Of a stretch of DNA of 64,000 bases, positions 17,328-29,609 are shown piece by piece. A program made the translations under genes and the position numbers. Within the stretch, counting starts at the first letter, position 1. Each line of letters opens with the position of its first letter. The notes under the pieces are model-generated. The model had not been told where the DNA came from and made no database searches. It saw only the letters and a list, made by a program, of their open reading frames with translations. The stretch lies in the NCBI GenBank assembly GCA_024195265.1, contig JAJLRJ010000008.1, forward strand, positions 22,880,958 through 22,944,957. The letters run 5' to 3'. Origin of the DNA: Dendrophyllia cribrosa (taxonomy: Eukaryota > Cnidaria > Anthozoa > Scleractinia > Dendrophylliidae).

Positions 17328-17564
17328 CCTGTGTTTCCGAGAATTGTGTCACGCAAAGGATTCTATTATGTGGAATCACGCAATGAAATAAACGCAAAGG
17401 AAATCACGCAATGGAATAAACGCACCATTTTGTTTTTATTAACATATAGTTTCATTTGATTTTTCTATATTTTTTAATCCAACAGATGGGAAGTAGTTAA
17501 GACTTGGCTTGGTATCAGATCAGTTTTGCAAAACTGATCTGGTACCGCCAAGTCCTTAACTACT
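17328..17564. repeat. Polinton right terminal inverted repeat
   Basis: Inverted copy of 841-1051. It carries the same terminal near-palindrome at 17492-17564 and an extra subterminal partial repeat (GCGTGA...) that is absent from the left end. Confidence 0.93.
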
Positions 17565-17570
17565 TAAGCA
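17565..17570. repeat. Right target-site duplication TAAGCA
   Basis: It directly follows CTTAACTACT, the right terminus. The single TAAGCA in unoccupied paralogous copies of the repeat confirms the duplication. Confidence 0.93.
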
Positions 17571-18666
17571 CCATCTTCGGCGACACCGCGGGATACAAAA
17601 CAATTACACCCAACTTTATTTTGTCACCGTTTTGGTACTTTCACTCAATTTGGGCTTTTGACTTACCGCTATCTTTGTTTGGCAATGATACAGGACAGGA
17701 TTGACTAACCAGACATCTGCCCACACTAATTGTGCAGGCAAATCTCTGATTGGACGAAAATACAAAAGAGCAGATTGAGCCAATCCGCTTGTAGACGATT
17801 TTCTTGGAAACCTTTGCAGCTTCCACCTCTCATAATTGTTTACTTCAGTTTGTTCCCAACACGAACAAACTTCAAGCTACCGCGAGTCTAACGTCATCGT
17901 GAGAGTTTAAAACAGCCTTGTTTTAAACTTAAACCTCGTTAGCCTTAAAGGTGAGTGACTTAGTTTTGTGATCATATAGAAACAAGGAATCTTTTCAGTA
18001 GTAGGGCGGAACGAATGAAACACTGCGAGTCGAAGCTTCTTTAAAGCTTACGTGCTTATAAACGCCACCGATTTATGTGTAAAGAAACAGCGCTGGAGTT
18101 TGCACTGTCGATCTTTGGATTGTTTAGGATTATGTATGGCTTTATCTACATGTATTCGTCCAAGACTAAGAGAAGTTTTTTGTTCTTTAAGTACTGTAAA
18201 TATGGGCCACACCAGAAAAGTCAAAGCTTGCAGTCGCTTGGGTTCCTCGAGATACCAAACGAAAGTTTTTCCCTTTAAGCTCGTGTACATCTTCAGAACT
18301 TGATAAAATACAGCTCGTACATGAACGACGTTCTCGTGGGAACAGAAAACGTGGTCAGTATCGGTAGTATAGAAAACGAAGACGTACGAAACACCAACAA
18401 ACTCGAAAACGCCGAAACAAGGTGAATACATAGTCTTGAGTTTGAGTCAGTACTTCTTGGCTTTTCCGACCTTTTTTCGCAGTGTGTAGCGCGCATTCGC
18501 GAATCTTCATAACTTGATAGAAAAAAGCTTGACGTTCCCGGAGCTGGTTTTGTAAATAAGCACTATCTTCGGCGACACCGCGGGATACAAAACAATCACA
18601 CCAACTTTATTTTGTCACCGTTTTGGTACTTCCACTCAATTTGTGCTTTTGGCTTACCGCCTATTT
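17571..18666. repeat. Dispersed complex repeat, right part of copy 1 and partial second unit
   Basis: It continues the flank that ends at 840: CCATCTTCGGCGACACCGCG follows the Polinton duplication here, and close variants follow the empty sites at 18563, 26741 and 27764. A second, partial unit starts at about 18416 (GAAACAAGGTGAATACATAG) and ends at 18666. A further scrap of the internal part lies at about 46390-46510. I found no gene in it; open frames of about 60-130 codons are not conserved between copies. Confidence 0.75.
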
Positions 18667-21600
18667 GGCTAGATGAATATAAAAAGGAGACCGATAAAAG
18701 AGTTTTATGGGATTTGATTAAGTATAAGATAAGACAGGTGACGATAAAATATAGCAAAGAAAAGGCTTGATAAAGAAGGAAGAAAATATTTGAAATTGAA
18801 AACTCTCTTAAAGACATGGAAGAAAGATGCAGTAATAGCCTACTTCGGAGAATATAGAACAACTGAAAATCCTTAAAATGAAATATGAAAATGTTTATGA
18901 AGAAGTAGCAATGGGAGCAATTATTCGATCGAAGGCAACCTGGTATGAAAAGGGAGAAAAAAGCAATAAATATTTTTTGAATCTTGAATCTCGTCGAAAG
19001 GCTAAATGGTCAATTCGTAAGGTCTTTAATAATGAAGGTGTTGCCGTCACAGATCCCCAAAAGATTTTGGGGGTTATTGAGGGTTTATACTCTAAACAAT
19101 TAAGAATAAAAATTAGCGATGGTAGTTTCGAATGACGATTCGATGACTCACTCATCATTTTCAAATTCGTGTACTGAAGTCAGGTTCTTGTGAGTTCATT
19201 ATATAGTGTGGAATGTAGAGGGTGTTAATAAGGTAAATAGTTTTGCTTTGATTGAGTCAGATTGAGTGTTCAGTTTAGGTTTCTTGTCTTTGATAAAGAG
19301 CATTTCGTACCTGAAGATCTTTATTCCTCTGATTGTGAGCGTCGCGCAAGTGTTTTCCAGTAGCAGAGTATTTGTGTTCCTCAATGCGCTGAAAAAGGTG
19401 ACAGCGTGTATAATCTACATAATCTGCATCGCACAGATCACATCTGAATTCGTAAACAACGCATTGTTGATCCTTCAATGGTGGTTTGGCTTCTGTTACT
19501 TTGATCTCATCGACGATTTTCTTGCTCGTAAACACTGGGCGTATATCGCTGTTTATTTTCTTTCCAAGATCGCAGAAAGCTGTCTTCGCACAACGTCAGC
19601 TGATTTTTGCTCTTTAAACGGCAGAATAAACCGAACGGGTGCATTTGCTTGAACATCACTGTCTCTCATCCTCACCTGATCTATTTGCTGAAGAATGTGA
19701 TAACCTGAAAGTGATCTTCTTGAAACTGAAATACCCTCGGAGACGCTCATTAATTCCATCATAACTAGATTCATCGAGTCCCAAAATCAAGAGCAAGTTC
19801 GATATTCAAGCAAATACACCCGTTCGCAGTTTATTCTGCCGTTTAACAAAGATCAGCTGACGTTGTGTGAAGACAGCTTTCCGATCTTGGAAAGAAAATA
19901 AACAGCGATCTACGCCCAGTGTTTACGAGCAAGAAAATCGCCGATGAGATCAAAGTAGCAGAAGCCAAACCAACGTTAATAAATCAACAATGCGTTGTTT
20001 ACGAATTCAGATGTGATCTGTGCGATGCAGATTATGTAGATTATACACGCTGCCATCTTTTTCATCGCATTGAGGAACACAAATACTCAGCTATTGCAAG
20101 ACATTTGCGCGACGAATAGACATAATAAAGATCTTCAGATATTCAGAGGAATAAAGATCTTAAGGTACGAAATGCTCTTTATCAAAAGCAAGAAACCCGG
20201 CTAAACTGAACACTCAATCCGAGTCAATCAAAGCAAAACTATTTACCTAATTAACACTGACTCTCTACATTCTACATTGTATTTCTTTCTAATCACACGC
20301 AACAAGACTTTCACACGCAATTTATTATATAATAAACTCACAAGAACCTGACTTAAGTTACACGAATCTGAAAATGATGAGTGAGTCATCGAAACGTCAT
20401 TCCAAACTACTATCGCTAATTTTTATTCTTACTTGTTTATCCAAAACCTCCGTTATTAGAATTTTATACTCTAATCTCTACAAAAAAGATGATCTTGAGC
20501 CGTCCGAAATCTTGATGAATTCGTTTTTGGAAAATGCGCTTATGCCTAGACTCAGTCTCTGCTGATAATATCAAAGTATGCTAAGGTAAATTAACAATGG
20601 ATGAATGTGTTAGGAGTCCAAATCTTTCGAATCCAACAAATCTCCAGGTAATGATGGATTAACTGCTGAAGTGTTTTTGCAACACTGTTGGGGAACTACT
20701 AGTAGCTAGCCTCAATTATTCTTATGACTTCAGTGAATTATCAAATACACAAAAGCAAGCCATCATAACATTATTGGAGAAAAAAGATAAGGATAAAAGA
20801 GATATTTTTAACTGGAGACCATGAATCTCTCTGAGTAATGTTGTTCATGTTAAAATAGGATCAAGGCGATTCGCTAAAAGACTCGAATCTGTCCTTCTTA
20901 GTATTATACATTTCAACCAACGTGCCTATGTCAAAGGTAGGACTATTTTTGATGCGGTTAGAACAATAGATGACATCTTAGAGTATACTGAGAGATACAA
21001 AATCAACGGAAGATTGATAGCCATAGAATTTTAAAACGCATTTGATTCAGTGAGTAGAGAATTTCTATTCCGCACTCTAGCGGCCGTTTGGTTTGGCCCT
21101 TCAGTTATTCGATGGATTCATACCCTTTATAATATTTCTAGTTGTGTTTTGAATAATGGCTTCGCAATTCGCTACAGCACATTTTGATCCTCTTTCTCCA
21201 CATCTTTCCATTATTGTGTTATAGACCTTGGCTTCAACGATACGGTCTAACAATGACATTCGAGGTATTATGGTTGAAGACAAAAGAAATCAAATAAGGG
21301 TTATTCGCTGACGATTTGACTGCTTTAATTTTTGAAGAATGATAAATCTCTTATAAGTTCCTCGAACTTGTGTTGCATTTCGGTGAATGTTCTGGCCTTC
21401 GCTGTAAAAATGCTGCCTGTTAAGCTTCCATTCTCTAAATGTTCGGTGGCCAATATAACTAGTCGAGGCAATGTCAATGCGGTGGATATTTCAAAAATTG
21501 TTTTATGAAATAATAGATTTATCTGTATTGGTGGTTAATCTGCGGTTTATAACAAAGGACTCGTAGACAAACGAATTATAAGGATTGGAGATCTTATTTC

Positions 21601-22190
21601 TAAAAACAATGAAATCATAACGAAGTGTATGCAAGAGTTAAATATATCGCCATTGCATGGATGCATTTCAGCTCTGATTTCAGTAATAGATGCTCTCCCA
21701 TATGAATGGCGTTATGCGTTAAAGAGGGGTGTTTTTATTTCTCCTGTTCCTTTCAATCTAAATGAGCAGACACAGTTGTTTTTGTCTGGAAAAAAATGTT
21801 TTACTAAGTTATGCCGATTCGAAAAGTATCTACAAAGAAATGCGGGACAGGGTCATCGTCTAACCCACCGCTCAAAAGAAATATATCGAACAATTTGAAA
21901 ATGACAGTTAAGACTGGAAATAAATTTATAGCTTACCGCTACCGAGTCAGCTCTCGATACAAAATCCACTAATGCCTTTTTATTTAAAATTTGTGTGATG
22001 TGGCAAATGAACCCCTCGAACATCTTTTTGTATCTTGCCAAAAAACCGCGAGATTTTGGGCTGAAGTTATTAAATGGTTTAGCGATTTGGGTGTAGTCAT
22101 AAACAACATCACAAGCCAGAGGGTCGATTTTATTGAACGCGTTAGGGGTCCACATTCGCCTTGGAAATTCACACGTTTTTAAAAATAAAT
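18667..22190 (+). pseudogene. Degenerate L1/Tx1-type LINE ORF2, interrupted
   Basis: Pieces of a LINE reverse transcriptase run left to right: GEKSNKYFLNLESRRK at about 18950-19000 (the linker between endonuclease and RT), SNKSPGNDGLTAEVF near 20640, a KGRTIFDAVR / IAIEF*NAFDSV region near 20930-21050 (RT motifs 1-2), SSCVLNNGF near 21140, and a C-terminal LEHLFVSCQKTARFW zinc-knuckle-like segment near 22010-22060. Numerous stops and frameshifts make it a pseudogene. Its linker and C-terminal motifs resemble those of the more intact element at 29610-33764. Between about 19100 and 20410 it carries a Penelope-like inverted pair. Confidence 0.8.
19100..20420. mobile_element. Inverted pair of Penelope-like element 3' ends (GIY-YIG)
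   Basis: The minus-strand frame at 19275-19535 and the plus-strand frame at 19919-20119 encode the same segment, with KIxDEIKVxEAKP and QQCVVYEFRCDLCDADYVDY. This is the Cys-rich start of the GIY-YIG endonuclease domain of Penelope-like retroelements. The C-terminal KKPKLNTQSDSIKAKLF lies at about 19230-19300 on the minus strand. The copies face away from a centre at about 19660-19830, and the inverted homology reaches the AGTCATCGAAACGTCATTCC-type 3' sequence on both sides. Inverted partial copies are typical of this class. Both copies are truncated and lack the RT domain. Confidence 0.78.
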
Positions 22191-22295
22191 CCTAATTAGT
22201 TTTCACACATTCCTGTTCGCACCCAGTTATCCCTATATGTCTAAAGTTATCGTTTCCTTTGGGAAATATATAGCATAGTTAGAATGGCACAGAGT

Positions 22296-22325
22296 AGTAC
22301 AATACAATACAATACAATACAATAG
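22296..22325. repeat. Microsatellite (AATAC)n
   Basis: About six uninterrupted units of the pentanucleotide lie in non-coding DNA between the LINE relic and the direct repeats at 22438. Confidence 0.85.
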
Positions 22326-22437
22326 GATGATCAGTTATGATCTTACTATAAATAACAAAGTAGCCACTTATCAGCCACTTAAGTTTATATGCATAGTCAG
22401 GTTCTTGTATAATAATTCAGTCATTAATCATCCTCAG

Positions 22438-23690
22438 CAAAAGCTCAGTATTATTTTTAGTCGATAAACAAAGCCGAATTCTAGAAGGAATTTTTTCATT
22501 GTGTCTATGGTTTAGTGAATAGCCCTCGAATGTAGTCATCCGGATCCGGATCACGTTCAATCACAACTAACCGAGAAATAATTTATCATAAACTGCAACT
22601 CTGTTATTTATAGATCGTTTATATTTTCCGCGTAAGCAGTTTGTTTTCTGGCTATGAGAACAACCCCAGAGTAGGATGTTGCAGCGAATGCCATACAAAA
22701 GAAATTAAGAAATTCTTGAAATACAGCTAGATTTTCTCTATAATTACTGTTAGCGAAACATACATTCAAATGGACAGAGTAGGATCATTCTGTCGCTTTT
22801 TGCCTACTAGGTAATATGTCAATAAAATACACCTTAGTTAATAGGTGCTTCCAATTGGAGACGTTCACTCAACGAGATACACAAACAGTAATCTAACTTA
22901 ACTCACGTCATCAGGTGGCATTACAAAGCACTTTGAGTCGATAAACAAAGCCGAATTCTAGAGGTATTTTTGCATTGTGGCTATGGTCTAGCGAACAGCC
23001 CTCGAATTTAGTCGACTCAACTTGAACTAGCCGAGAAATAACTTATCATGAACTGCAATTTTGTTATTTATAGATCGTTTTCATTTTCGTAAGCAGTTTG
23101 TTTTCTGGCTATTAGAGCAACCCCTGAGAAAGGATGTTGCAGGGAATGCCGCAAATAAAAGAAATTAATTAAGAAATTCTTGAAATACAGCTAAATTTTC
23201 TTTATTACTGTTTCTGTTCAGTTCAAAGATTCAAAAGACCGCTGATTTGCATCCTCGCTTTAGAAAAGTCTTTTAACTGAGTGAAAAATACTGGTTTTAG
23301 TTTCGCACGTAGACGCTCAGCTGCACGGCCAAAAATTTAAAAATGCTACATCTCCAAAGCAATGTTGCTGATATGACGAACCTGTTGATAGATATGCCGT
23401 GCTTTGAAGAGTTTGATGAAGCCATTGGAGCGTTATGTAATCGGAGGAGTGGAGTTAATGTCCAACCGTACGAGAACTGGCGACAGTCCTAACTACTGAT
23501 TACTGAAATGACTACGACAAAACCTTAACCGGCTTTGCTTAACTGCAGAATACCCGGCCACTCGAAAACACTTCTAGAAACAATAATAGCAATAATAAAC
23601 AATCGTTAAACTAAAATAGCGAAACATATATTCAAATGGACAGAGTAGGATCATTCTGTCGCTTTTTAATTTTGTCTACTAGGTTAGGCT
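22438..23690. repeat. Direct duplication of a non-coding unit, second copy interrupted
   Basis: The block 22438-22815 (from AGTCGATAAACAAAGCCGAATTC to GACAGAGTAGGATCATTCTGTCGC) recurs at 22933-23217 and resumes at 23612-23690. About 400 bp of unrelated sequence splits the second copy near 23215-23612, presumably a later insertion. The interruption contains a short open frame from 23343 (about 49 codons) that I do not recognise. Confidence 0.75.
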
Positions 23691-24779
23691 TCGCCAGGTT
23701 TTTTTTTTTTTCGTTTTAAAGAAATTGTAAATACCGCTATTTTACACAGAGTTCCTTATCAAGATATGTTCCCGGTTTTCAGCCACGGTAACGCTAACGG
23801 TAACGGTAACCAGTGATTTATATTGGCTATCAACCTCTATAGTAAACCTTCACATGACTTTGTGTCATTAAAAGAAATAACAGGGACTTTAATTATGAAT
23901 GGGCGCTTAACTGGATGTGGAAAGTGTTGCCTTAAGGGGTCTAAAAATGATGCACTCGTAAATTTGACAGCCTAATTGGGAGGTATGAAGTAAATGTAGT
24001 CCTCAAGACCTAACTGGTGATGTGGAAAATGTTAAGAATCTAAGGGTGTGTGATAAACACTATGTCAGTTTAACATCCAGGGGGCACAAGCCTGCAAACG
24101 GTAATAGTCAGCATCAAAATCTCGAAGTGACGCCCAGCGTGGCATTCTAAAGGTTAATCCATGCATTGTGCAATGTTCACAGTGCAGAAATGACATCTGT
24201 CTTTCCAGTAACATTCCCTGCAAAAACAAAACACAACATAAATGTATTCAACAATCTGTTTGCAGTAGCATGCAACTTTCTAGATGAGCAAAATGGAAAT
24301 AAAACTGATTTTGTCAATGATCTTTATCAAGCTATAGATTCAAATGATGCCGGAATCTATAGAAACCTACTTATGTATGTCATGCCAGCCAAAATACACC
24401 CCCAACAGTAAAACCTGCATGGTACCTGACTGGTACATCAATGTACTAATAAAAGTACTTGGTAGTTTATCTGTGAAGAGCCTTCAGTTGATGATTTCAA
24501 ATGTTAGAAACCAATACCTTCTGAAACTTCAAGTGCCTGTGATCCCCAATTTTACAAACAAAGAACTGCTCAGTGGTTTCATGCTCGTAAGGGGAAAATC
24601 AATGGAGGCAAGGCAGCAATAGCTCTTGGGTGGTATGGAAAAAGGCCATGGTTGACTACTGGAATGATCTCAGTGTAATGGTGTACATGGTATAACTAAA
24701 GAAACAAATGAATCAAATTTGGCAATGTTATGGGGTTCTATCAATGAAGACAGTACTCTTGTCACCTACGTAAAGGGTT
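23691..24779. other. Transposon debris without an intact gene
   Basis: Several short open frames (for example 24166-24411 and 24344-24622) look like scraps of one coding region broken by stops and shifts. They lead into the YqaJ-type relic at 24780. No motif identifies them alone. Confidence 0.4.
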
Positions 24780-25140
24780 TTCTTGGCCAAAAATAAAGAT
24801 ACATGTAATTCAATTGTAAGCGAAACTGTGATTTGGTTTTTAAATGATGATAAAAATCAATCACGGCTTGGATCGTCTCCAGATAGCAACATAGAGGTAC
24901 GTGTAAATGGAAAATGAAAAACTATTCTTGAAATAAAATGTCCTTTTATGGAAGGTAAACCAATTCCATACAAAAATGTATGTGTTAACTATATCCCTCA
25001 AATTATGTTGAAAATATTCTGTACATCCACTTAACGGTGTCACTATGTTATTAAGAGAGATGATAGTTATATATAACTGTTTTTATATTACTTGTTTACT
25101 TTGGAATCTTGCCTACGATGAAATACAAACAGCAGGTGAT
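24780..25140 (+). pseudogene. YqaJ-type nuclease relic, probably transposon-derived
   Basis: Conceptual translation shows a core LGSSPDSN, then ILEIKCPF and YIPQIMLKIFCT. These match the GxSPDG...LEVKCP...YxxQxQ layout of YqaJ/lambda-exonuclease-fold nucleases, in which the Asp and the Glu-x-Lys pair are catalytic. Stops interrupt the frame (for example just before the ILEIKC block). Such domains are common in animal DNA transposons, so this is most likely a dead copy of one. Assigned from motif order only. Confidence 0.65.
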
Positions 25141-25983
25141 TGGCCTGTATAAGTTTCATTTCTAATTATCTTATTACCCCAAATGTTCCGTCTCATGGTG
25201 ACTTGAAGACGTTTGAGTCTATAGACTAACCCGTCAACCAAAAATGTGTTTCCCGTAAGTGTCAGGGTTGCAAAGACGAAGAATGGAGATGTAAACTAAA
25301 CCCCTGCGAGATACGCAGAAGGAGCACAAGTAGGTCACAAAGTGCACAGCAAATGTCATATCAATCCTATAAGTATGGATCTAATGGTATACACAACAGC
25401 TGCCATCAAGGCACTTTCCTCGAATTGACTTATCGCAGTTTCAAACGTCATTTTAGTTCTCCCAGAGAAAAAAAATTACATTGTAGAAGTGGTTAAGGGA
25501 CAAGACATTAAATGGACACACATCACGCTCATACAAAGCCTTTTGAGCTCACAGCAAACTTTGTTCGAGTCACTTAGGGGGTCTATCTGTTTTTAGTAAT
25601 AGTACGCAGCGAAGCGAAGCGCTATTACGAAGTCAATTCCCATTCACTTTGTTTTCAGGATCTCGGACGCTTCTTCTTCACCCGCATTAAAATGTAAATG
25701 ATCATGTTAGGTACTTACCTTAAATTAAAGAGAACCAATTGCAAACCAAAAATACACACACAATATGTTTTAGACGGCGAAAATGAACTTGAAAAATTGA
25801 CGAAGATATTTTTGCTCGTTGCTCGTCAAGGCGAACTGTTGACTGATGTAAACAATTCCGGGAAAACAGCCCAGTTCACCAGTTTTGATTGGTCGCCAGC
25901 CTGACTAATGCATAGCAAATAAGTAACTAACCAATGGTAAAAAAAATATTCCTGAATAATTCTAGCGATAATAAGAAATTTTA
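25141..25983. other. No gene recognised
   Basis: Non-coding sequence with short frames only. A near-palindromic run with GCAGCGAAGCGAAGCGC lies near 25610. Nothing supports a gene. Confidence 0.5.
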
Positions 25984-27960
25984 CTCAAACGAATTTCAGA
26001 AATGACAGCAAAACAAGTTTCAAACGTTGCGTGCTTTACACCAAGCCAAACTTTCCGGAAATTTCGGTCCGGTCCGAACAGAAAATTTCTGTCGACCGGT
26101 ACCTTTGAAGGTCGGTCCACATTTTTCGGTTGGACCGGTCGGTGCGATGGTATAATGGCACGATTCATTCGATCTAAAATTCTGATTAGAATTTCTGAAA
26201 ATTTCGGCGGCAAATGGAACAGTAATTTTATGTTTACTTCCAAACATTCTTCTCGAAAATTTTCGTTCCATTTGGTGTCCTTCCCGGAATTTCCGGAAAT
26301 TTTGGTTCACAGTTCGGTAATGCAACAGATCGGAAAATTTTTTGTTCCTTTCGATTCTGTACCTGATGAATTTCTGGAAACTTTGGTCGAATAGGGCTTA
26401 AATTTTCGAAATTACTTGCCATGGAAATCTCGCGCTCTGTTTCTACGGGCAAGCCGGACTTTGACAAGCGCGTAGCCTGAGGGACTAGGCCCGACACAAA
26501 TCGTGAATGGAACAACAATTTCGGTGACTTAAAACGTAGTCCTTAAATTTCAGTTTTATTGGATTTCTGACTGGTAATCTCGGAAACAAGGTGAATACAT
26601 AGTCTTGAGTTTGAGTCAGTACTTCTTGGCTTCTCCAAGGTACCTTTTGTCGCAGTGTGTAGCATTGCGAGAAAAAAAGCTCGACGTTTCCGGAACCAAT
26701 AATGTCGGTTTCATGCAGGAGCTGATTTTGTAAATAAGCACCATCTTTGGCGACACCGCGGGATACAAAACAATCACACCCAACTTTATTTTGTCACCGT
26801 TTTGGTACTTCCACTTATTTTTGGCTTTTGACTTACCGCCATCTTTGTTTGGCAATGATACAGGACAGGATTGACTTTTAAAGCCCCCGGGTAGTCCAGC
26901 ACTTGTCCAAACGATGTCTGTGATTCGCTAAGAAAACAATAGATTTGTCCCGCTGGGATAGGGATTAGGGATAGGGGCATTGTTCAAGTGATATATCAAT
27001 TGTATTGTTCGCCAATCACAGACATCGTTTGGACAGCTACGGGGTCGCCCTTTTAAACAAGACATCTGCCCACACTATTTGTGCATGCAAATCTCTGATT
27101 GGACGAAAATACAATTGTTTACTTCATTTTGTTCCCCACACGAACAAACTTCAAGCTACTGCGAGTCTAACGTCATCGTAAGAGTTTAATTCGATCTCGT
27201 TTTAAACTTAATCCTTATTGGCCTAAAAGGTGAGTGACTTAGTTTTGTGATCATATAGAAACAAGGAACCTCTTCTGTTGTAGGGCGGAACGAAGGATAC
27301 ACTACGAGTCGAAGCTTAGTTAAAGCTTGAGCTTTCGTGTTTATAAACGCCACCGATTTATGTGTAAAGAAACAGCGCTGAAGTTTGCACTGTCGATCTC
27401 TGGATTGTTTAGGATTATGTATGGCTTAATCTATGCATGTATTTATCCAAGACTAAGATAAGTTTCTTGTTCTTTAAGTACTGTAAATATGAGCCACACC
27501 GAAAAAGTCAAAGCTTGCAGTACGCTTGGGTTCCCCGAGATATCAAACGAAAGTTTTTCCCTTTAAGCTCACATCTTCAGAACGGTATCGGTAGTATAGA
27601 AAACGAAGTCGTACGAAACACCCACAAACTCGAAAACGCCGAAACAAGGTGACTACATAGTCTTGAGTTTGTGTCAGTAGTTCTTCATAACTTGATAGAA
27701 AACAGCTCGACGTTCCTGGAACCAAAAATTTTAGTCTTATGCAGGAACTGGTGTAAATAAGCACCATCTTCGGCGATACAAAAGAAATACAAAACGGGAT
27801 GCAAAACAATCACCACAAATGGTGACGTTATATCATGTCTCCGGTAGTAGCGATAACGAATTAGAAATCTAAGCACAAAGCTCCCGGGCCACAAACTCGA
27901 AAACGAAGACCTGAGCACGATGCTCACCTTCGCCAATGAAGCAGCCACACTCGAAAATTA
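25984..27960. repeat. Dispersed complex repeat, copy 2 (one full and one partial unit)
   Basis: Same orientation and order as 1-840 plus 17571-18666. It contains two empty Polinton target sites: TAAATAAGCACCATC at 26731-26745 and the equivalent at 27754-27768. A 168-bp insertion lies at 26883-27050. The two copies form a long duplication about 26 kb apart. Confidence 0.75.
26883..27050. mobile_element. 168-bp inverted-repeat insertion (MITE-like)
   Basis: It lies in copy 2 of the dispersed repeat and is absent from copy 1 at the matching place (near 17705). TTTTAAA flanks it on both sides (26876-26882, 27051-27057). Inverted internal arms include TGTCCAAACGATGTCTGTGATT near 26908 and its reverse complement near 27013-27035, with related outer ends (GCCCCCGGGTAG / CTACGGGGTCGCCC). 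Confidence 0.75.
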
Positions 27961-28333
27961 ACAAAACCAGTTTAAAACTCGAAAACGAAACAACGAACTG
28001 CAAAACAAAGGATATCCCAAGAGATCATCGAGTTATTTTATTTTGGAATTTTAACTGGGTTTCTAAAAAGATAACCCAGTTAACTCACAAAGAGCGGCCG
28101 CAGCCATTTAATAATTAACAAGACGCTGTGGGAGCGTAAACTTGGGCGTCGTTGTACCGATTAGGCATATTCAACATATTGGAAAATAATAAATGTCTTG
28201 GGAATCTGCATGCACGTTATTTCACGGTTTGATGATAGGAAGTATTGGTGTAGTGTGAACAAAGAAGCGCGTTAACCTTAGTAAAATAAGGAGACACAGC
28301 ACACTTAATATGCGAGATCGCACGCAAATTATT

Positions 28334-28452
28334 TAATAGATAATTACTGAGGCTCGCAGCATTATTAGGTATATTGCAGGCAGCTGAGGGCGCAGCCCGA
28401 AGCTGCCTGCAATATACCTAATAATGCTGTGAGCCGAAGTAATTATCTATTA
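28334..28452. mobile_element. Foldback MITE, 52-bp arms
   Basis: Arms 28334-28385 and 28401-28452 are inverted copies with two or three mismatches around a 15-bp GC-rich loop. It sits in non-coding DNA upstream of the Crypton relic. The outer ends read TAATAGATAATTAC. Confidence 0.85.
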
Positions 28453-29005
28453 TAATTACTGTTTCTCATCAAAACCCATTGTTCTCTTTCTGCATTGTAT
28501 CTTCGATTTTAGCCAAAAAAAAAAAAATTCTTCGATTTTAGCCACCTCTTTGGCTGTTGTATTCATTTTGAATACAACTATAACAATGAAATAAGCACTT
28601 ATTGTTGCTACGTATACAGTGTGGTGGCCATTACGTAACCCCCAAATCCTCAGTTGTTGTGAAGATTATTTAAATAATGACAATTCATCCTCATAAAATC
28701 CTATTGTTATCACTATACATTATATCTTCTATTTTAGCCGCCCCTTTGGCTGTTACATTGATTTTGAATACTGAGCTCTAACAATGAAATTAGCAGTTAT
28801 TGTGACTACGTACACTATACAGTGCGGTGGCGATTACATAACCCTCGATTCCTCAGTTGTTTTGAGGATTATGTAACTATGATTATGTGTGAACATTAGT
28901 ATTGAATTTATTTGTTGTTGACGAGAATGTTCACAAAAATTTGCACACTTTATAACCCAGAGTACTCAGTCATTTTTTTCAGTACCTCGCTCACTTGTTG
29001 GAAGC

Positions 29006-29609
29006 ATGGAGGATTCATCGGAAGACGAAGCAGCGATTTTAATAACGCAGAGTAGTTCGGGGAGTGAATTTTTGCAGTACACCGAGGATATAAGTAAGAC
29101 TAATAATGCGGGATTGGGCCATTTGCGTATCAAAAGGAAAGTTGTTCGGGCATATAAGAATTTGACTAACGTAGATCGTTGCCCGGTTGAACTGTATAAG
29201 AAATATATGTCTCATGTCCCAATGGAAGTCAGCGATAACGTGTTTTATTTGCGAGCTTTGCATAAGCCAAAAGGGGACACCTGGTATTACAAAAAAGGAA
29301 CGGGGAGAGAAACTTTGGGGAATGTGGTAAAGAAAATTATGAAATAAGGGGGGTTCGATAGACTAATCATTCCCTTCGGCGTAGTTGTGCTGCGCGATTG
29401 TATGATGACGGTGTACCAGAACAGATTATTCAAGAAACCACTGGCCATCGATCATCTGATGGGGTAAGGGCGTATAAATGTACGTCATCAACACTTACGA
29501 GGAAAGCAAGTGAAATCTTGCAGGGAACGACTTCAAAACATGTTGGAATTAATGTCGAGGTAAATGAAGAAAAATGTATTAAGGAAGATGATGAACATAA
29601 GTACAGTGA
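29006..29609 (+). pseudogene. Crypton-type tyrosine recombinase relic (DUF3504-like), 5' part
   Basis: A first frame (29006-29347) starts MEDSSEDEAA and encodes NVDRCPVELYKKYMSH, a signature of the Crypton/DUF3504 recombinase core. After a shift, a second frame (about 29363-29609) carries TNHSLRRSCAARLY, TTGHRSSDGVRAYK and an acidic tail. The His-x-x-Arg and the later Gly-His...Tyr supply the C-terminal part of the tyrosine-recombinase active site. The acidic N-terminus joins the core directly, so a large internal part is missing. A LINE interrupts the tail at 29610, and the tail continues at 33776. Confidence 0.72.

Larger units (their letters stand above)
841..17564. mobile_element. Polinton/Maverick (adintovirus-like) element, decayed, full length
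   Basis: The element is 16,724 bp. It is bounded by inverted termini starting AGTAGTTAAG and flanked by the 6-bp direct repeat TAAGCA, the duplication length expected for Polintons. It encodes a retroviral-type integrase, a protein-primed PolB, an FtsK/A32-type packaging ATPase, double-jelly-roll major capsid and single-jelly-roll minor capsid proteins, plus accessory virion proteins. This set defines a potentially virion-forming self-synthesising transposon. The fibre-like gene, small basic protein, phospholipase and polymerase are broken, and no adenain-type protease was recognised, so this copy is very unlikely to be autonomous. The core is clearly more AT-rich than the flanks. The empty target is visible in paralogous flanking repeats at 18557, 26735 and 27758. 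Confidence 0.95.
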
